NCBI GenBank assembly: GCA_031969915.1
Contig: DALYJJ010000113.1
Location: forward strand, 1 to 20,204
DNA from: DALYJJ01 sp031969915
GTDB taxonomy: Bacteria; Acidobacteriota; Terriglobia; Bryobacterales; Bryobacteraceae
Length of the DNA: 20,204 nt
Reading direction: 5' to 3'
Shown: positions 1 to 8,653 of the stretch, piece after piece
Numbering within the stretch: the stretch's first letter is position 1
How the letters are laid out: every line of letters begins with the position of its first letter
Translations under genes and position numbers: made by a program
The notes under the pieces: generated by a model
What the model was told of the DNA's origin: nothing
The model's database searches: none
The model's input: the letters and a program-made list of their open reading frames with translations, nothing else

Positions 1-1
1 G

Positions 2-316
2 CGCGTGCTGCTGCGGCAGCACGAGGCGTTCCAGAGAGCTTTCGGGCGCTTCCCGGTGGACGGCGACCCCATGTTTTTCGACCCCACCTTGGACATCCCA
101 CAACCGATTTCCGACGAACAGACCGAGGAACACATGATCGGCGTTCTGAAGGCGTGCGGCTGTCCGGCGAATGAGATCTTCGCCGCCCGCGTCACGGGCG
201 GATGGGTCACCGAACTGAACCGGGACGCTCACACGCCGGACGAAGTCCGGGCCTGGGACGCGGCGCGTGCTTCGTATCGGCGGTTCCGCCGGCCCGGATG
301 GCGAAGCCGTTTGTGA
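2..316 (+). CDS. 3' end of an unrecognised protein (partial)
   Basis: The reading frame is open from the left edge of the window and ends at a TGA at 314-316, so this is the C-terminal part, about 104 residues, of a gene that begins outside. A GTG lies at position 5, but the frame continues through it to the edge, so the true start is unknown. The visible protein is soluble and charged, with no membrane segment or signal. It has a DPMFFDPTLDIP stretch near residue 22, a CGCP pair in the middle and an Arg-rich tail. I do not recognise the family. It converges with the aminotransferase, leaving 19 bp between the two stops. The frame is supported by its codon composition and by being the only sensible one here, but it could be chance in such GC-rich DNA. 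Confidence 0.5.
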   Translation, partial: RVLLRQHEAFQRAFGRFPVDGDPMFFDPTLDIPQPISDEQTEEHMIGVLKACGCPANEIFAARVTGGWVTELNRDAHTPDEVRAWDAARASYRRFRRPGWRSRL

Positions 317-335
317 TGGCGTCCAGTCGCGCCGC

Positions 336-1517
336 TCAGGCCTTCACAGCGAAAGCGGACTCCGCGGCGGCGCGGCCATTCGCTTTCGGCTGGAAGCCTT
401 CCGCGCGGAGCGCGCGTTCGAGCGATTCGAGCAGCAACAGAATGTTCTCCGCGGTGGAGCCCGCTCCCATCGTCCCGATGCGGAAGACCTTCCCGGCCAG
501 CGGCCCGAAGCCGCCGAGGATTTCGATGCCCTCCTCCTCCATCAGGCGCTTGCGTATTTTCGTGTCGTCGATGCCTTCCGGTACGCGCGGTGTGTTCAAC
601 GTCCAGAGGCGCTTGCCGGCCGGCACGTGCATCGTCAGACCCATGGCTTCCAAGCCCGCGACGAAGGCTTCGTGGTTCTGGCGGTGGCGCTCCCAGCGAG
701 CGCCCACACCCTCTTCGTGAATCAGGCGGAGCGCCTCCCGCAGCGCGTAGAACATCGTGATCGGCGCGGTGTGATGGTAGCGATGCGCGCCGTCGTAATA
801 GTCGTCGAGCAGCTTCAGGTCGAAATACCAAACCGGCGGCGCGCCCGCACGCGCGCGGAGGCGCTGCATCGCCCGCTCGTTCACGCTGATCGGAGACAGG
901 CCCGGCGGGCAGCTCAGTCCCTTCTGCGAGCAGCTATAGGCGATGTCGATGCCCGTCTCGTCCAGCCGCACGGGCATGCCGCCCAGCGATGTGACGCAAT
1001 CGGCGATCACCAGCGCCCCGATCTCGTGCGCCGCTTCGCAGATCGCCGCGCCGTCCTGGAACACGCCGGTGGACGTTTCGGCCTGCACGAATGCGACCGT
1101 CTGCGGCTTCTCGCGAAGAATGAATTCTCTTGCTTCGGCCGCCTCGAACGTCTCGCCCCACGGCTTCTCGAAGCGCACTACCTCGGCACGGTTGCGCCGG
1201 CCCATTTCACTGATCCGGTCGCAGAAGAAGCCGTTGGCGAAGACCGCGAACTTCGTGCCCGGTTCGACGAAGTTCGAAACCGCGGTTTCCATGCCTGCGC
1301 TGCCGGTGCCGGAGATGGCCATGGTGAACTTGTTCGCCGTTCCATAGACTTCACCCAATAGAACGCGAATGTCCTCCACTACCTGAAAAAAGTATGGATC
1401 GAGGTGCCCCACGATGGGCTTGGACATGGCCTCGTAAATCCGCGGGTCCACCGGCGAGGGGCCGGGACCGAAAAGCAGGCGCTTGGGCGGATTCAGAGGG
1501 CTGTAAGATTGCGGCAT
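336..1517 (-). CDS. Alanine/serine-glyoxylate aminotransferase, PLP class V
   Basis: The 393-residue protein is a fold-type I, class V PLP enzyme of the AGXT family, which moves an amino group from alanine or serine to glyoxylate. The N-terminal GPGPSPVDPRI motif (residues 17-27) is the family's substrate-side motif. SGTGSAGMETA at 69-79 forms the cofactor phosphate loop, IADCVTSLGG at 171-180 carries the aspartate (D173) that contacts the pyridine nitrogen, and K199 in SCSQKGLSCPPG is the Schiff-base lysine. The frame runs further upstream, but the ATG at 1517 fits the family length; a longer start would overlap hrpB on the other strand. The length is normal and nothing is missing. A serine-pyruvate or aspartate substrate cannot be excluded from sequence alone. 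It is divergent from hrpB, with about 50 bp shared as promoter space. Confidence 0.9.
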   Translation of the reverse strand: MPQSYSPLNPPKRLLFGPGPSPVDPRIYEAMSKPIVGHLDPYFFQVVEDIRVLLGEVYGTANKFTMAISGTGSAGMETAVSNFVEPGTKFAVFANGFFCDRISEMGRRNRAEVVRFEKPWGETFEAAEAREFILREKPQTVAFVQAETSTGVFQDGAAICEAAHEIGALVIADCVTSLGGMPVRLDETGIDIAYSCSQKGLSCPPGLSPISVNERAMQRLRARAGAPPVWYFDLKLLDDYYDGAHRYHHTAPITMFYALREALRLIHEEGVGARWERHRQNHEAFVAGLEAMGLTMHVPAGKRLWTLNTPRVPEGIDDTKIRKRLMEEEGIEILGGFGPLAGKVFRIGTMGAGSTAENILLLLESLERALRAEGFQPKANGRAAAESAFAVKA

Positions 1518-1569
1518 ACTTACGTACTGTAGCAATCGAAGGGCGCTGCGGTAAGAATAGGGTGTGTCC

Positions 1570-3939
1570 GTGCTGCCCGTCGACGGGCTGATCCCAAACA
1601 TTTTGGCCGCTCTTCGTGGCGGCTCAGACGTGGTCCTCGAAGCACCGCCCGGGGCGGGGAAGACCACCCGCGTTCCACCGGCCCTGCTCACGCTCGGGCT
1701 GGGTGAGGTCTGGGTGCTGGAGCCAAGGCGGCTCGCCGCCCGGCTGGCCGCGCGGCGTGTGGCGTCGGAGTTAGGCGAAGCGCTGGGTGAGACCGTGGGC
1801 TACCAGGTGCGGTTCGAAGAAGCCGGCGGCCCGCGCACGCGGCTGCGGTTCGTCACCGAGGGCGTGCTGACCCGGCGCCTCCTGTCCGATCCGTTCCTCC
1901 GCGGTATCGGCGTGGTGGTGCTCGACGAGTTCCACGAGCGGCATCTGGAAGGGGATCTCGCGCTTGCCCTGCTGCGCCGGCTGCAGCAAACGGCCCGGCC
2001 GGAGCTGCGCCTGATGGTGATGTCGGCGACATTGGACGCCGGGCCGATTGCCCGCCATCTGGGCGGTTGTCCCGTGCTGCGCAGCGAAGGCCGCCTGTTC
2101 CCGCTCGAGCTTCGATACACGCCGCATTCGGCCCGCGCACTCGAAGAGCAGGTTGCCGAGGCGCTCGAAGCGATCTTTCGCGAGGGGCTCGACGGCGACG
2201 TGCTGGTGTTTCTGCCCGGCGCGGCGGAGATCCGGCGGGCTGCGCGCGCGTGCGCCGCCGCCGCCGATCGTGCGGGCCGCCTGTTGCTGCCGCTGCATGG
2301 CGACCTCCCGCCTGTCGAGCAGGATCGCGCCGTGACGCCCGGAGCCCGGCGCAAAGTGATTCTGTCCACCAACGTCGCGGAGAGCTCGGTCACCATTGAG
2401 GGCGTCCGTGCGGTGATCGATTCCGGGCTGGCGCGCGTCGCCTCCGATTCTCCGTGGACCGGCCTGCCCCGGCTGGAGGTCACCCGGGTGGCGAAGTCGT
2501 CTGCCATTCAACGGGCAGGCCGCGCTGCGCGCACTGCCTCCGGCCGTTGTGTGCGGCTCTACACGGAGGAGGACTTCGGCCGGCGGCCGCAACAACTGCC
2601 GCCCGACATCGCGCGCCGCGAACTCTCGCAGATGTGCCTGGAACTTGCGGCGCTGGGTGTGCGCCACCCGCTGGAGCTGCCTTGGCTGGAACCTCCGCCC
2701 GCCGATTCCGTGGAAGCGGCGCTGCGGTTGCTGCGGGATCTGGGCGCTGAAGGCGAGCGGGCCGGACGCATGGCGGCAATGCCGCTGCACCCCAGGCTGG
2801 CGCGGTTGGTGGTGGAGGCCGAGGCCCGCGGCGCCGGCGAGGATGGCTGTGCGGCCGCTGCGGTTCTGAGCGCGGGAGAGCGCTTGCCCGTCCGGCCGCA
2901 CACCGTCGCCGCGTCCGATCTGTTCGTGCTCATGGAGGGCGAATGGCAGCCTCAGACCCGGCAGATCTACGACCGTCTGAGGCGCGGCGTCCGTCGCGGC
3001 AAGCACCAGGACCAGGCGCTGCGTATGGCCGTGTTGGCGGCGTTTCCGGATCGCGTCGCGCGGCGGCGCAACGGCCGGGAACTCCTGCTGGCGGGCGGCG
3101 GTTCGGCGGTGCTGGAGGAATCGAGCGTGGTGGAGGCGCACGAATTTCTGGTGGCCATCGACGTAGAGGAACGCCGGGAGCGCGGGCTGCCCCTGGTGCG
3201 GCTGGCCAGCGCGATTGAGCCCGAATGGCTGCTGGATTTCTTTCCCGGGCGCGTCACGGAGAGGAACGCCCTGGAGTGGAATCGCGCGGCGCAACGCGTC
3301 GAGGCGGTGAGCGCGATGCTCTTCGACGGGCTGGTGATCGCCGAGTCCCGCGGCGCCCGGCCGGATCCGCTGGAGGCCGCGAAGCTGCTGGCGGCGAAGG
3401 CCGTGGAGGCGGGCGTCGAACGGTTCGTAGACCCAGACGAACTGAACGCGTTCGCCGAGCGCGTCCAATTCGCGTCGTCGATCGACGACGGCATCCCTGC
3501 GCTCGATCAGGCAGCGATCGAAGCGGGACTGGCCGAACTGGCGGCGGGCGCGCGGAGTTTCGCGGAACTTCGCGAGGCCGCGCGCGAGGGCGCGCTGTTG
3601 CGCCTGCTGGAGGCCCGCCTGCCCATGAGGCGTGTGGAGCAGCTTGCGCCGGCACGCTTGCGCTTGCCCAGTGGACGCCAGGCGCGCGTGAACTACGAGG
3701 CCGGCAAACCGCCGTGGATTGCCTCGCGGCTCCAGGACTTCTTCGGGCTGAGCGAAACCCCGTGTGTCGGAGGCGGCCGCGTCCCGGTGGTGGTTCATCT
3801 GCTCGCACCGAATCAACGCCCGGTGCAGACCACCACCGACTTGGCGGGCTTTTGGGCGCGTTTGTATCCGCAGGTCAGGCGCGAACTGTCACGCCGCTAC
3901 CCGAAGCACAAGTGGCCCGAGGATCCGCGGGGAGAGTAA
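1570..3939 (+). CDS. hrpB: ATP-dependent helicase HrpB
   Basis: This is a DExH-box superfamily 2 helicase of 789 residues, close to the roughly 800 usual for HrpB. Motif I (Walker A) is APPGAGKTT at residues 25-33 with K31; motif II is DEFH at 119-122; motif III is SAT at 152-154; motif VI is QRAGRAAR at 314-321. The helicase core is followed by the helicase-associated region and the long HrpB-specific C-terminal part. I chose GTG 1570 because an AGGG at 1559-1562 sits 7 nt ahead of it and because family members begin with an LP(I/V)D motif; GTG 1564, two codons earlier, is too near that AGGG. HrpB acts on RNA or RNP, but its exact substrate is poorly known. The second glycine of motif VI is alanine here. 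The kinase gene follows after 52 bp. Confidence 0.93.
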   Translation: MLPVDGLIPNILAALRGGSDVVLEAPPGAGKTTRVPPALLTLGLGEVWVLEPRRLAARLAARRVASELGEALGETVGYQVRFEEAGGPRTRLRFVTEGVLTRRLLSDPFLRGIGVVVLDEFHERHLEGDLALALLRRLQQTARPELRLMVMSATLDAGPIARHLGGCPVLRSEGRLFPLELRYTPHSARALEEQVAEALEAIFREGLDGDVLVFLPGAAEIRRAARACAAAADRAGRLLLPLHGDLPPVEQDRAVTPGARRKVILSTNVAESSVTIEGVRAVIDSGLARVASDSPWTGLPRLEVTRVAKSSAIQRAGRAARTASGRCVRLYTEEDFGRRPQQLPPDIARRELSQMCLELAALGVRHPLELPWLEPPPADSVEAALRLLRDLGAEGERAGRMAAMPLHPRLARLVVEAEARGAGEDGCAAAAVLSAGERLPVRPHTVAASDLFVLMEGEWQPQTRQIYDRLRRGVRRGKHQDQALRMAVLAAFPDRVARRRNGRELLLAGGGSAVLEESSVVEAHEFLVAIDVEERRERGLPLVRLASAIEPEWLLDFFPGRVTERNALEWNRAAQRVEAVSAMLFDGLVIAESRGARPDPLEAAKLLAAKAVEAGVERFVDPDELNAFAERVQFASSIDDGIPALDQAAIEAGLAELAAGARSFAELREAAREGALLRLLEARLPMRRVEQLAPARLRLPSGRQARVNYEAGKPPWIASRLQDFFGLSETPCVGGGRVPVVVHLLAPNQRPVQTTTDLAGFWARLYPQVRRELSRRYPKHKWPEDPRGE

Positions 3940-3991
3940 CCGCCGGCCGGCGCCAGCCACGCGCCACCGCGCCTGCGACAATAGAGCCAGC

Positions 3992-5884
3992 ATGGGGGCC
4001 GTAACGGGAAGCAACCTCGCCGAACAGCGGATCGATGCGCTGAACGAAGAGGCTTGGCGCGGACGCGAGAGCGAAGACTGGCAGCGCATGCTGGCGTTGT
4101 CCGCCGAGGCTCTGGCGTTGGCGCGCGAGGCCGGTTATCTGCGCGGCATGTCGCAAGCCCTGCGCAACGCCTGTTTCGGGCATTACATGTGCGCCGATTA
4201 CCCGACCGCGGTGCGGGAGGCGCTGGAGGCGCTCCGGCACGCGCGCGAAGCGAAATGCGCGCAGAGCGAGGGCGAGGCGCGGATGATGCTGGGGATTCTC
4301 CAGTGGAGCCTCGGCAACTTCGACGACGCGATGCGCGAAGGACTCCAGGCCCTGCGCATGGCGGAGGAACTTGGAAACGTTCTGGATCAGGCATGGTGCC
4401 TGAACGGCCTCGGCGGCGTGTACCTGAGTCTCGGGGACCGCGAGCAGGCGCTCAGCCACTTCCTGCGTTCCCTGGAGTTGTTCGAGCTGGCGGGCTACCG
4501 GCTGGGAGAGGCCCGGGCGCTGACCGGCATCGGGTCGGCGTATCAGAGCCTGGAGAATCACCAGGAGGCATTGCGGGTTCATGAACGCGGTCTCACGCTC
4601 TACCGCAGCCTCGGCAACCGCGTCGGCGAATCGCGCGCGCTGAGCGATCTCGGCTCGGTGTATCAGACGTTGGGCGAAGACGAGCGGGCACTCGATCTCC
4701 ACCGGCGTGCGCTGGCGCTGCGCCGGGCCATCGGAAACCGGCCGGCGCAGGCCACCAGCCTGCTCCTCCTCGGCAAGCTTCATCTAAGGCGCGGCGAACG
4801 CGACCTGGCGTTACAGATGCTGGAAGAGGCGCTGGGCATCGCCGAGGATGTGGGCGCGAAACCGAAAGCCGTTCAGGCGCACGCCGATCTGGCCGAGGCC
4901 TATGAATCGGCGGGCGACCTCGCGAGGGCGCTTCACCATGCCAAGGAGTTTCACCGTCTTCGGGAGCAGGTGTTCAACGAGGAATCGGCCACCCGCATGC
5001 GGAATCTGCAGATCGGCGTGGAGGTGGAGCGGAGCAAGAAAGAGGCCGAGACCGAGCGCCGGCGCAACGTCGAGCTGGCGCGGCTCCTCGAGGAGTTGAA
5101 GCGAACCCAGGCGCAACTGGTCCAGAGTGAGCGGATGGCCGCGCTGGGCAGCCTGGTGGCGGCGTTGGGCCACGAGATGAATTCGCCGCTCGGTGCGATG
5201 CGTAGCGGCGCGGACCTCGCGCTCCGCAGCCTTGAACATCTTACGGCGGCGTTGCGCGAGGCGGTGACCGTCGACGATCTCCGTTCGGACCGCCGCGCGC
5301 AGCGCGCAATGGAGGCCCTACGGGAGAGCCAGGACGCCAGCGGCGCCGCGCTGCGGCGGATCGAGAAGCTGGTGCAGGGCCTGAAGAGCTTCGCGCGTTA
5401 CGACCGCGCCGCGTATGAGCGGGTGGACTTGAACGCTTCTCTGGAAGATACCGTTACCCTGATCGAACCCGGCCTGCGCGAGCGCGTGCGCCTGGTCCGC
5501 CATTACGACGGCATTCCGCCCGTTTACTGCTACGCGGCCGAACTGAACCAGGTGTTCATGAACCTGCTCACCAACGCCGCCGAGGCCATCGACGGCGAAG
5601 GTGTGATTACCATCCGCACCTGCTACTGCGACAAGGAACTGACGGTAATGATCGAGGACACGGGGCGCGGCATTCCAAGAGAGCAACTGCCCGGCCTGTT
5701 CACTCCGGGCTTCACGGTGAAAGAGAAGCGCGTGCAGGCCTCGGTGAGTCTGTTTGCGTCGCTCAACATCGTCCGCAAGCACGGCGGCGAGATCCGCGTC
5801 GCCAGCGAAGTGGGCAAGGGCTCCACCTTCACCATCGCCTTGCCGCGCAGCCTGGAGACGCAGGCGGCCGAACCGCTGGTCTGA
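3992..5884 (+). CDS. TPR-repeat soluble sensor histidine kinase
   Basis: The protein has 630 residues and no signal peptide or membrane segment, so it should be cytoplasmic. Residues 20-330 form about seven TPR-like helix pairs (for example GVYLSLGDREQALSHF near 142-157). A charged coiled coil at 331-380 leads into the dimerisation domain, with the H-box LVAALGHEMNSPLGAM and phospho-acceptor H394 followed by E395. The ATPase domain has an N box (ELNQVFMNLLTNAAEAI, N528), a G1 box (DTGRGIP, D556) and an F-box-like LFTPGFTVK at 570-577. The G2 region at 579-590 reads KRVQASVSLFAS and lacks the usual GxGLGL glycines. ATG 3992 is chosen because the upstream frame would run into hrpB; only a weak AGAG precedes it. 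No response regulator is nearby, so it is an orphan kinase with an unknown partner. Confidence 0.85.
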   Translation: MGAVTGSNLAEQRIDALNEEAWRGRESEDWQRMLALSAEALALAREAGYLRGMSQALRNACFGHYMCADYPTAVREALEALRHAREAKCAQSEGEARMMLGILQWSLGNFDDAMREGLQALRMAEELGNVLDQAWCLNGLGGVYLSLGDREQALSHFLRSLELFELAGYRLGEARALTGIGSAYQSLENHQEALRVHERGLTLYRSLGNRVGESRALSDLGSVYQTLGEDERALDLHRRALALRRAIGNRPAQATSLLLLGKLHLRRGERDLALQMLEEALGIAEDVGAKPKAVQAHADLAEAYESAGDLARALHHAKEFHRLREQVFNEESATRMRNLQIGVEVERSKKEAETERRRNVELARLLEELKRTQAQLVQSERMAALGSLVAALGHEMNSPLGAMRSGADLALRSLEHLTAALREAVTVDDLRSDRRAQRAMEALRESQDASGAALRRIEKLVQGLKSFARYDRAAYERVDLNASLEDTVTLIEPGLRERVRLVRHYDGIPPVYCYAAELNQVFMNLLTNAAEAIDGEGVITIRTCYCDKELTVMIEDTGRGIPREQLPGLFTPGFTVKEKRVQASVSLFASLNIVRKHGGEIRVASEVGKGSTFTIALPRSLETQAAEPLV

Positions 5885-5905
5885 AGCTTGCCGCCTCGAT
5901 CGGCG

Positions 5906-7534
5906 CTATTCCTGCCGCAGCGCCACCATGGGATCGAGCCGTGCGGCGCGTCGCGCCGGCAGATAGGCGGCTGAGCCCGCGACGCCCAGGAGCAGCACCA
6001 GGGCGGCGCCGAGCGTTAACGGATCGTGCGGCGCCAGGCCGTGGAGTTGAGAAGCGATGAGTTGTCCCACCGCCCACGCCAGGCCCGCGCCCGCGGCAAG
6101 GCCGGCGGCCACCAGGACCCCGGTTTCCCGAAGCACCATGCGCACCACGCGCGCGGGCTCGGCACCGACCGCGATCCGGATGCCGATTTCCCGTTGGCGG
6201 CGGACGACGTTATAGGAGAGCACGCCGTAGAGGCCGATGGCGGCCAGCAGCAGCGCGACCGCGGCAAAAGCCGCGCCCAGCCGGGCCATGACGCGGTCCT
6301 GCGCGACGCGCAGTGACAGGCGGTCGTCCAGGCGTTGCACGGTGAGGGGCATCGCCGGGTCCAGCCGTTGCATGGCGGCGCGGATGGCGGCGATGGCGCG
6401 CCCGGAGTCCCCGGCGACGCGGACCGAGAAAACGGCTGCGCTGTATTCGCCGAGGGGCTGCGTCAGGGGCACGAAGTGGCGGGTGGGTGTTTCGGCGCGA
6501 AGGCTGTGGGTCCGGAAGTCCTTCGCGATGCCGACCACCTGATGCCGCAGGCGCCGGTCTCCATAAATCGTGGTGACGAACTGACCGAGCGGATTGCGGT
6601 TGCGGAAGAACTTCCGGGCAAAGGCTTCGTTGATCACGCAGACGCGGGGCGAGGTTGCGCGATCGTTTTCGTCGATGTCGCGTCCGGCGGCCAAGGGCAC
6701 TCCGATCGTGCTGAAGTACCGTGGGCCCACCTGATCCCACCGCGACCCGTAAGGCTTGCCGTCGGGCGCTGAGTACCCGTCGACCTCGATCCGGTCGCCG
6801 GAATCCGTGCCGCCGAAGAGCCCGTTTTCCGAATACGTGGCGGCGGCGACGCCGGGAATGCGGAGTAACTCCTCCCGCAATCCGCGGAACAGCGGTTCGC
6901 GGCGCGCCTCTTCATAGCCGGCGCTGCGGGCGTCCACGCGGGCGATGACCAGGCCCTCGCGCGCGTAACCGAGGTCAACGCTCTGCAGGTTCAGCAGCGT
7001 GCGCAGAAGCAGCCCGGCGCCGAAGAGCAGCGGCAGCGACAGAGCCAGTTGAACCGCCACCAAAGCGCGTCCCCAGCGGAGTTGGCCGGTGGATGCGGAT
7101 GAGTTCCTGGTCTGTCCCTTCAGGCTCTCAGCGGCATCGGTGCGCGTCGCGAGCCATGCGGGCAGTAACCCGAACGCAAGCGCCGCGGCGAAGGTCACCG
7201 CGAAGGTGAATCCGAGCACCGCCGGGTCCAGGTGGAAGCCGATCTCGAAGGTGGTTGCGACCTGTGCCATCAGCCCGGTGAGCGCGCGGTGCAGCAACAG
7301 CGCGGCGCCGAGGCCCGCTCCGCCGCCGAAGAGCGCCAGAACGAGGCTCTCCGTGAGAAACTGCCGCACGAGGCGCGCCCGGCTGGCGCCCAGCGACAGC
7401 CGAACCGCGATCTCGCGCTGCCGCGCGGCTCCCCGCGCGAGCAGCAGGTTCGCGAGATTCGCGCAGGTGATCAGGAGGAGGATGCCGACGCCGCCCAGCA
7501 GGGCCACCAGCGGCTCGCCGAAGCGCTCGCGCAC
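5906..7534 (-). CDS. ADOP-type ABC permease, C-terminal part (after in-frame stop)
   Basis: This 542-codon stretch holds the second part of a duplicated FtsX/MacB-like permease. It starts with a membrane helix at about residues 10-28 (LLGGVGILLLITCANLANLL) and the FtsX signature REIAVRLSLGASRARLVRQF. Two more helices follow, then a second periplasmic MacB-like core at about 180-395, and a second FtsX unit with QREIGIRIAVGAEPARVV and three helices to the end. It lies in exactly the same frame as the upstream part, 13 sense codons after a TGA. The nominal GTG at 7534 has no Shine-Dalgarno sequence, so independent translation is doubtful. I read it as the rest of one 913-codon gene. It ends at TAG 5906-5908, 21 bp from the convergent kinase gene. 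No ABC ATPase gene is in the window, which fits the 'orphan' character of the family. Confidence 0.85.
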   Translation of the reverse strand: MRERFGEPLVALLGGVGILLLITCANLANLLLARGAARQREIAVRLSLGASRARLVRQFLTESLVLALFGGGAGLGAALLLHRALTGLMAQVATTFEIGFHLDPAVLGFTFAVTFAAALAFGLLPAWLATRTDAAESLKGQTRNSSASTGQLRWGRALVAVQLALSLPLLFGAGLLLRTLLNLQSVDLGYAREGLVIARVDARSAGYEEARREPLFRGLREELLRIPGVAAATYSENGLFGGTDSGDRIEVDGYSAPDGKPYGSRWDQVGPRYFSTIGVPLAAGRDIDENDRATSPRVCVINEAFARKFFRNRNPLGQFVTTIYGDRRLRHQVVGIAKDFRTHSLRAETPTRHFVPLTQPLGEYSAAVFSVRVAGDSGRAIAAIRAAMQRLDPAMPLTVQRLDDRLSLRVAQDRVMARLGAAFAAVALLLAAIGLYGVLSYNVVRRQREIGIRIAVGAEPARVVRMVLRETGVLVAAGLAAGAGLAWAVGQLIASQLHGLAPHDPLTLGAALVLLLGVAGSAAYLPARRAARLDPMVALRQE

Positions 7535-7573
7535 AGGGGAGGCGCCGGGAGCGCGGAGCGGAAAACCGTTCCG

Positions 7574-7576
7574 TCA
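7574..7576 (-). other. In-frame TGA splitting the ADOP permease gene
   Basis: On the minus strand the codons run GCC ACC GCC TGA CGG AAC GGT TTT and stay open for 556 more codons to TAG 5906. The distance from the TGA to the nominal downstream start is 14 codons with no frame change, so a single base change (for example CGA or TGG to TGA) explains it. A sequencing error, a young pseudogene or readthrough are the alternatives. Confidence 0.85.
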
Positions 7577-8647
7577 GGCGGTGGCGGCGGGGCGCGCCTG
7601 CAATCGCTGGTTGAGGAACTCCTTGCGGACCTCCGGCGAGAGGTTCGTTCCGTAATGGGTCTCCAGGGTGGCCCGGAATACCGCGTTGGCCGCCGCTTCC
7701 GCCTGCTGGATCGTGATGCCCTCTCGCAGCCTGCCGAAGACGTGCAGCCACATGACCTTCTCCGTGCCTGCTTCGTGCAGCCAGTCGCGCCCGGGAAGCA
7801 CTCCGGACTGCGCGGAAAGCGGCATCCAGAGGTCCGGCCGCTGCCCGGAGGTTTCGCCATGGAAGCCCGGCGGCGCCACGCCGATGACGGTCATCGCCAG
7901 CTTGCGCACGGTGATCTGGCGGCCGATCACGGCGGGATCGCCTCCGAAGCGGCGTTGCCAATAGTCGTGGCCGAGGACGATGTAGGGCGCCGAGCCAATC
8001 CGGTCATCGTCGCGAGTGAAGCCCCTTCCGAGGAGCGGAGTGACGCCGAGGACTTCGAAGTAGTTGCCGGAAACCAGGCGCCCGGACGCTTCCTCCCAGT
8101 TGCGGTCGATGCGGATCTGCCACCGGTCGAGCGCGCTCTGCGTGGCCATCACGCCGCTGAAACCGCCGGGGTCGTCGCGCAGGCGTTCGTACTCGGCGTA
8201 GGTGAGGAGGGATCGCGGGCCATCCGTCTCCGCGCCCACGGAGACGCCGCTCACGTTCGGATCGGTGAGCAGGACCAGTTGTTCGGGCGCCCGCACCGGT
8301 AAGGACGCCAGCAGCACGCCGTGCCAGAGACTGAACAGCGCCGTATTGGCGCCGATGCCGAGGGCGAGCGAGAGGATGGCGACGGCGGCGAAGCCGGGTT
8401 GTGCCGCCATCGCGGCCAGTGTGTAACGAACGTCTTGGGCGATCACGTTATAGTGCTCCGTGGGTGCGATGGTGAATGCGTCGCGCAGGGCGCGCAGCCA
8501 GAGCAGCGCTTCGCCCGGACGATGCCGCGTGCGCCGGACGTCGCGGAGTTGCTCTCCGAAGACCAGACGCATCTCGGCGCCGTACTCCTGGCGAAAGGCG
8601 CTGGGGTACAGAAGAAGCAGCGCTTCGAACATCGCGGTGGCGCGCAT
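7574..8647 (-). CDS. ADOP-type ABC permease, N-terminal part (ends at in-frame TGA)
   Basis: This part encodes 357 residues. The N-terminus (about 1-70) is a short cytosolic segment of the permease-prefix kind, with LYPSAFRQEYGAEM and LVFGEQLRDVRR. A membrane helix at about 76-102 (PGFAAVAILSLALGIGANTA) is followed by a MacB-like periplasmic core with GNYFEVLGVTPLLGRGF, typical of the family. The frame stops at TGA 7574-7576, just where the next FtsX helices should begin. ATG 8647 is supported by an AGGA about 6 nt upstream that overlaps the PadR stop codon; the gap to padR is 6 bp, so the two are co-transcribed. ADOP proteins are two-repeat permeases without a linked ATPase; substrate and role are not established. 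If the TGA is real and not suppressed, the product is truncated. Confidence 0.88.
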   Translation of the reverse strand: MRATAMFEALLLLYPSAFRQEYGAEMRLVFGEQLRDVRRTRHRPGEALLWLRALRDAFTIAPTEHYNVIAQDVRYTLAAMAAQPGFAAVAILSLALGIGANTALFSLWHGVLLASLPVRAPEQLVLLTDPNVSGVSVGAETDGPRSLLTYAEYERLRDDPGGFSGVMATQSALDRWQIRIDRNWEEASGRLVSGNYFEVLGVTPLLGRGFTRDDDRIGSAPYIVLGHDYWQRRFGGDPAVIGRQITVRKLAMTVIGVAPPGFHGETSGQRPDLWMPLSAQSGVLPGRDWLHEAGTEKVMWLHVFGRLREGITIQQAEAAANAVFRATLETHYGTNLSPEVRKEFLNQRLQARPAATA

Positions 8648-8653
8648 CGGTTC

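Noticed and set aside
1771..3816. 681-codon open frame antisense to hrpB
   Set aside because: It lies wholly opposite a gene with complete helicase motifs, has low-complexity Arg/Gln/His-rich composition and no recognisable domain. Long antisense frames are expected in GC-rich genes.
3764..3991. Upstream extension of the histidine kinase frame
   Set aside because: It overlaps the 3' end of hrpB in another frame and gives Arg/Cys/Trp-rich residues unlike TPR sequence; the ATG at 3992 is better.
7535..7640. Frameshift as the cause of the split permease
   Set aside because: Codon by codon the two parts are in the same frame, 13 sense codons apart after the TGA, so a frameshift is not needed.
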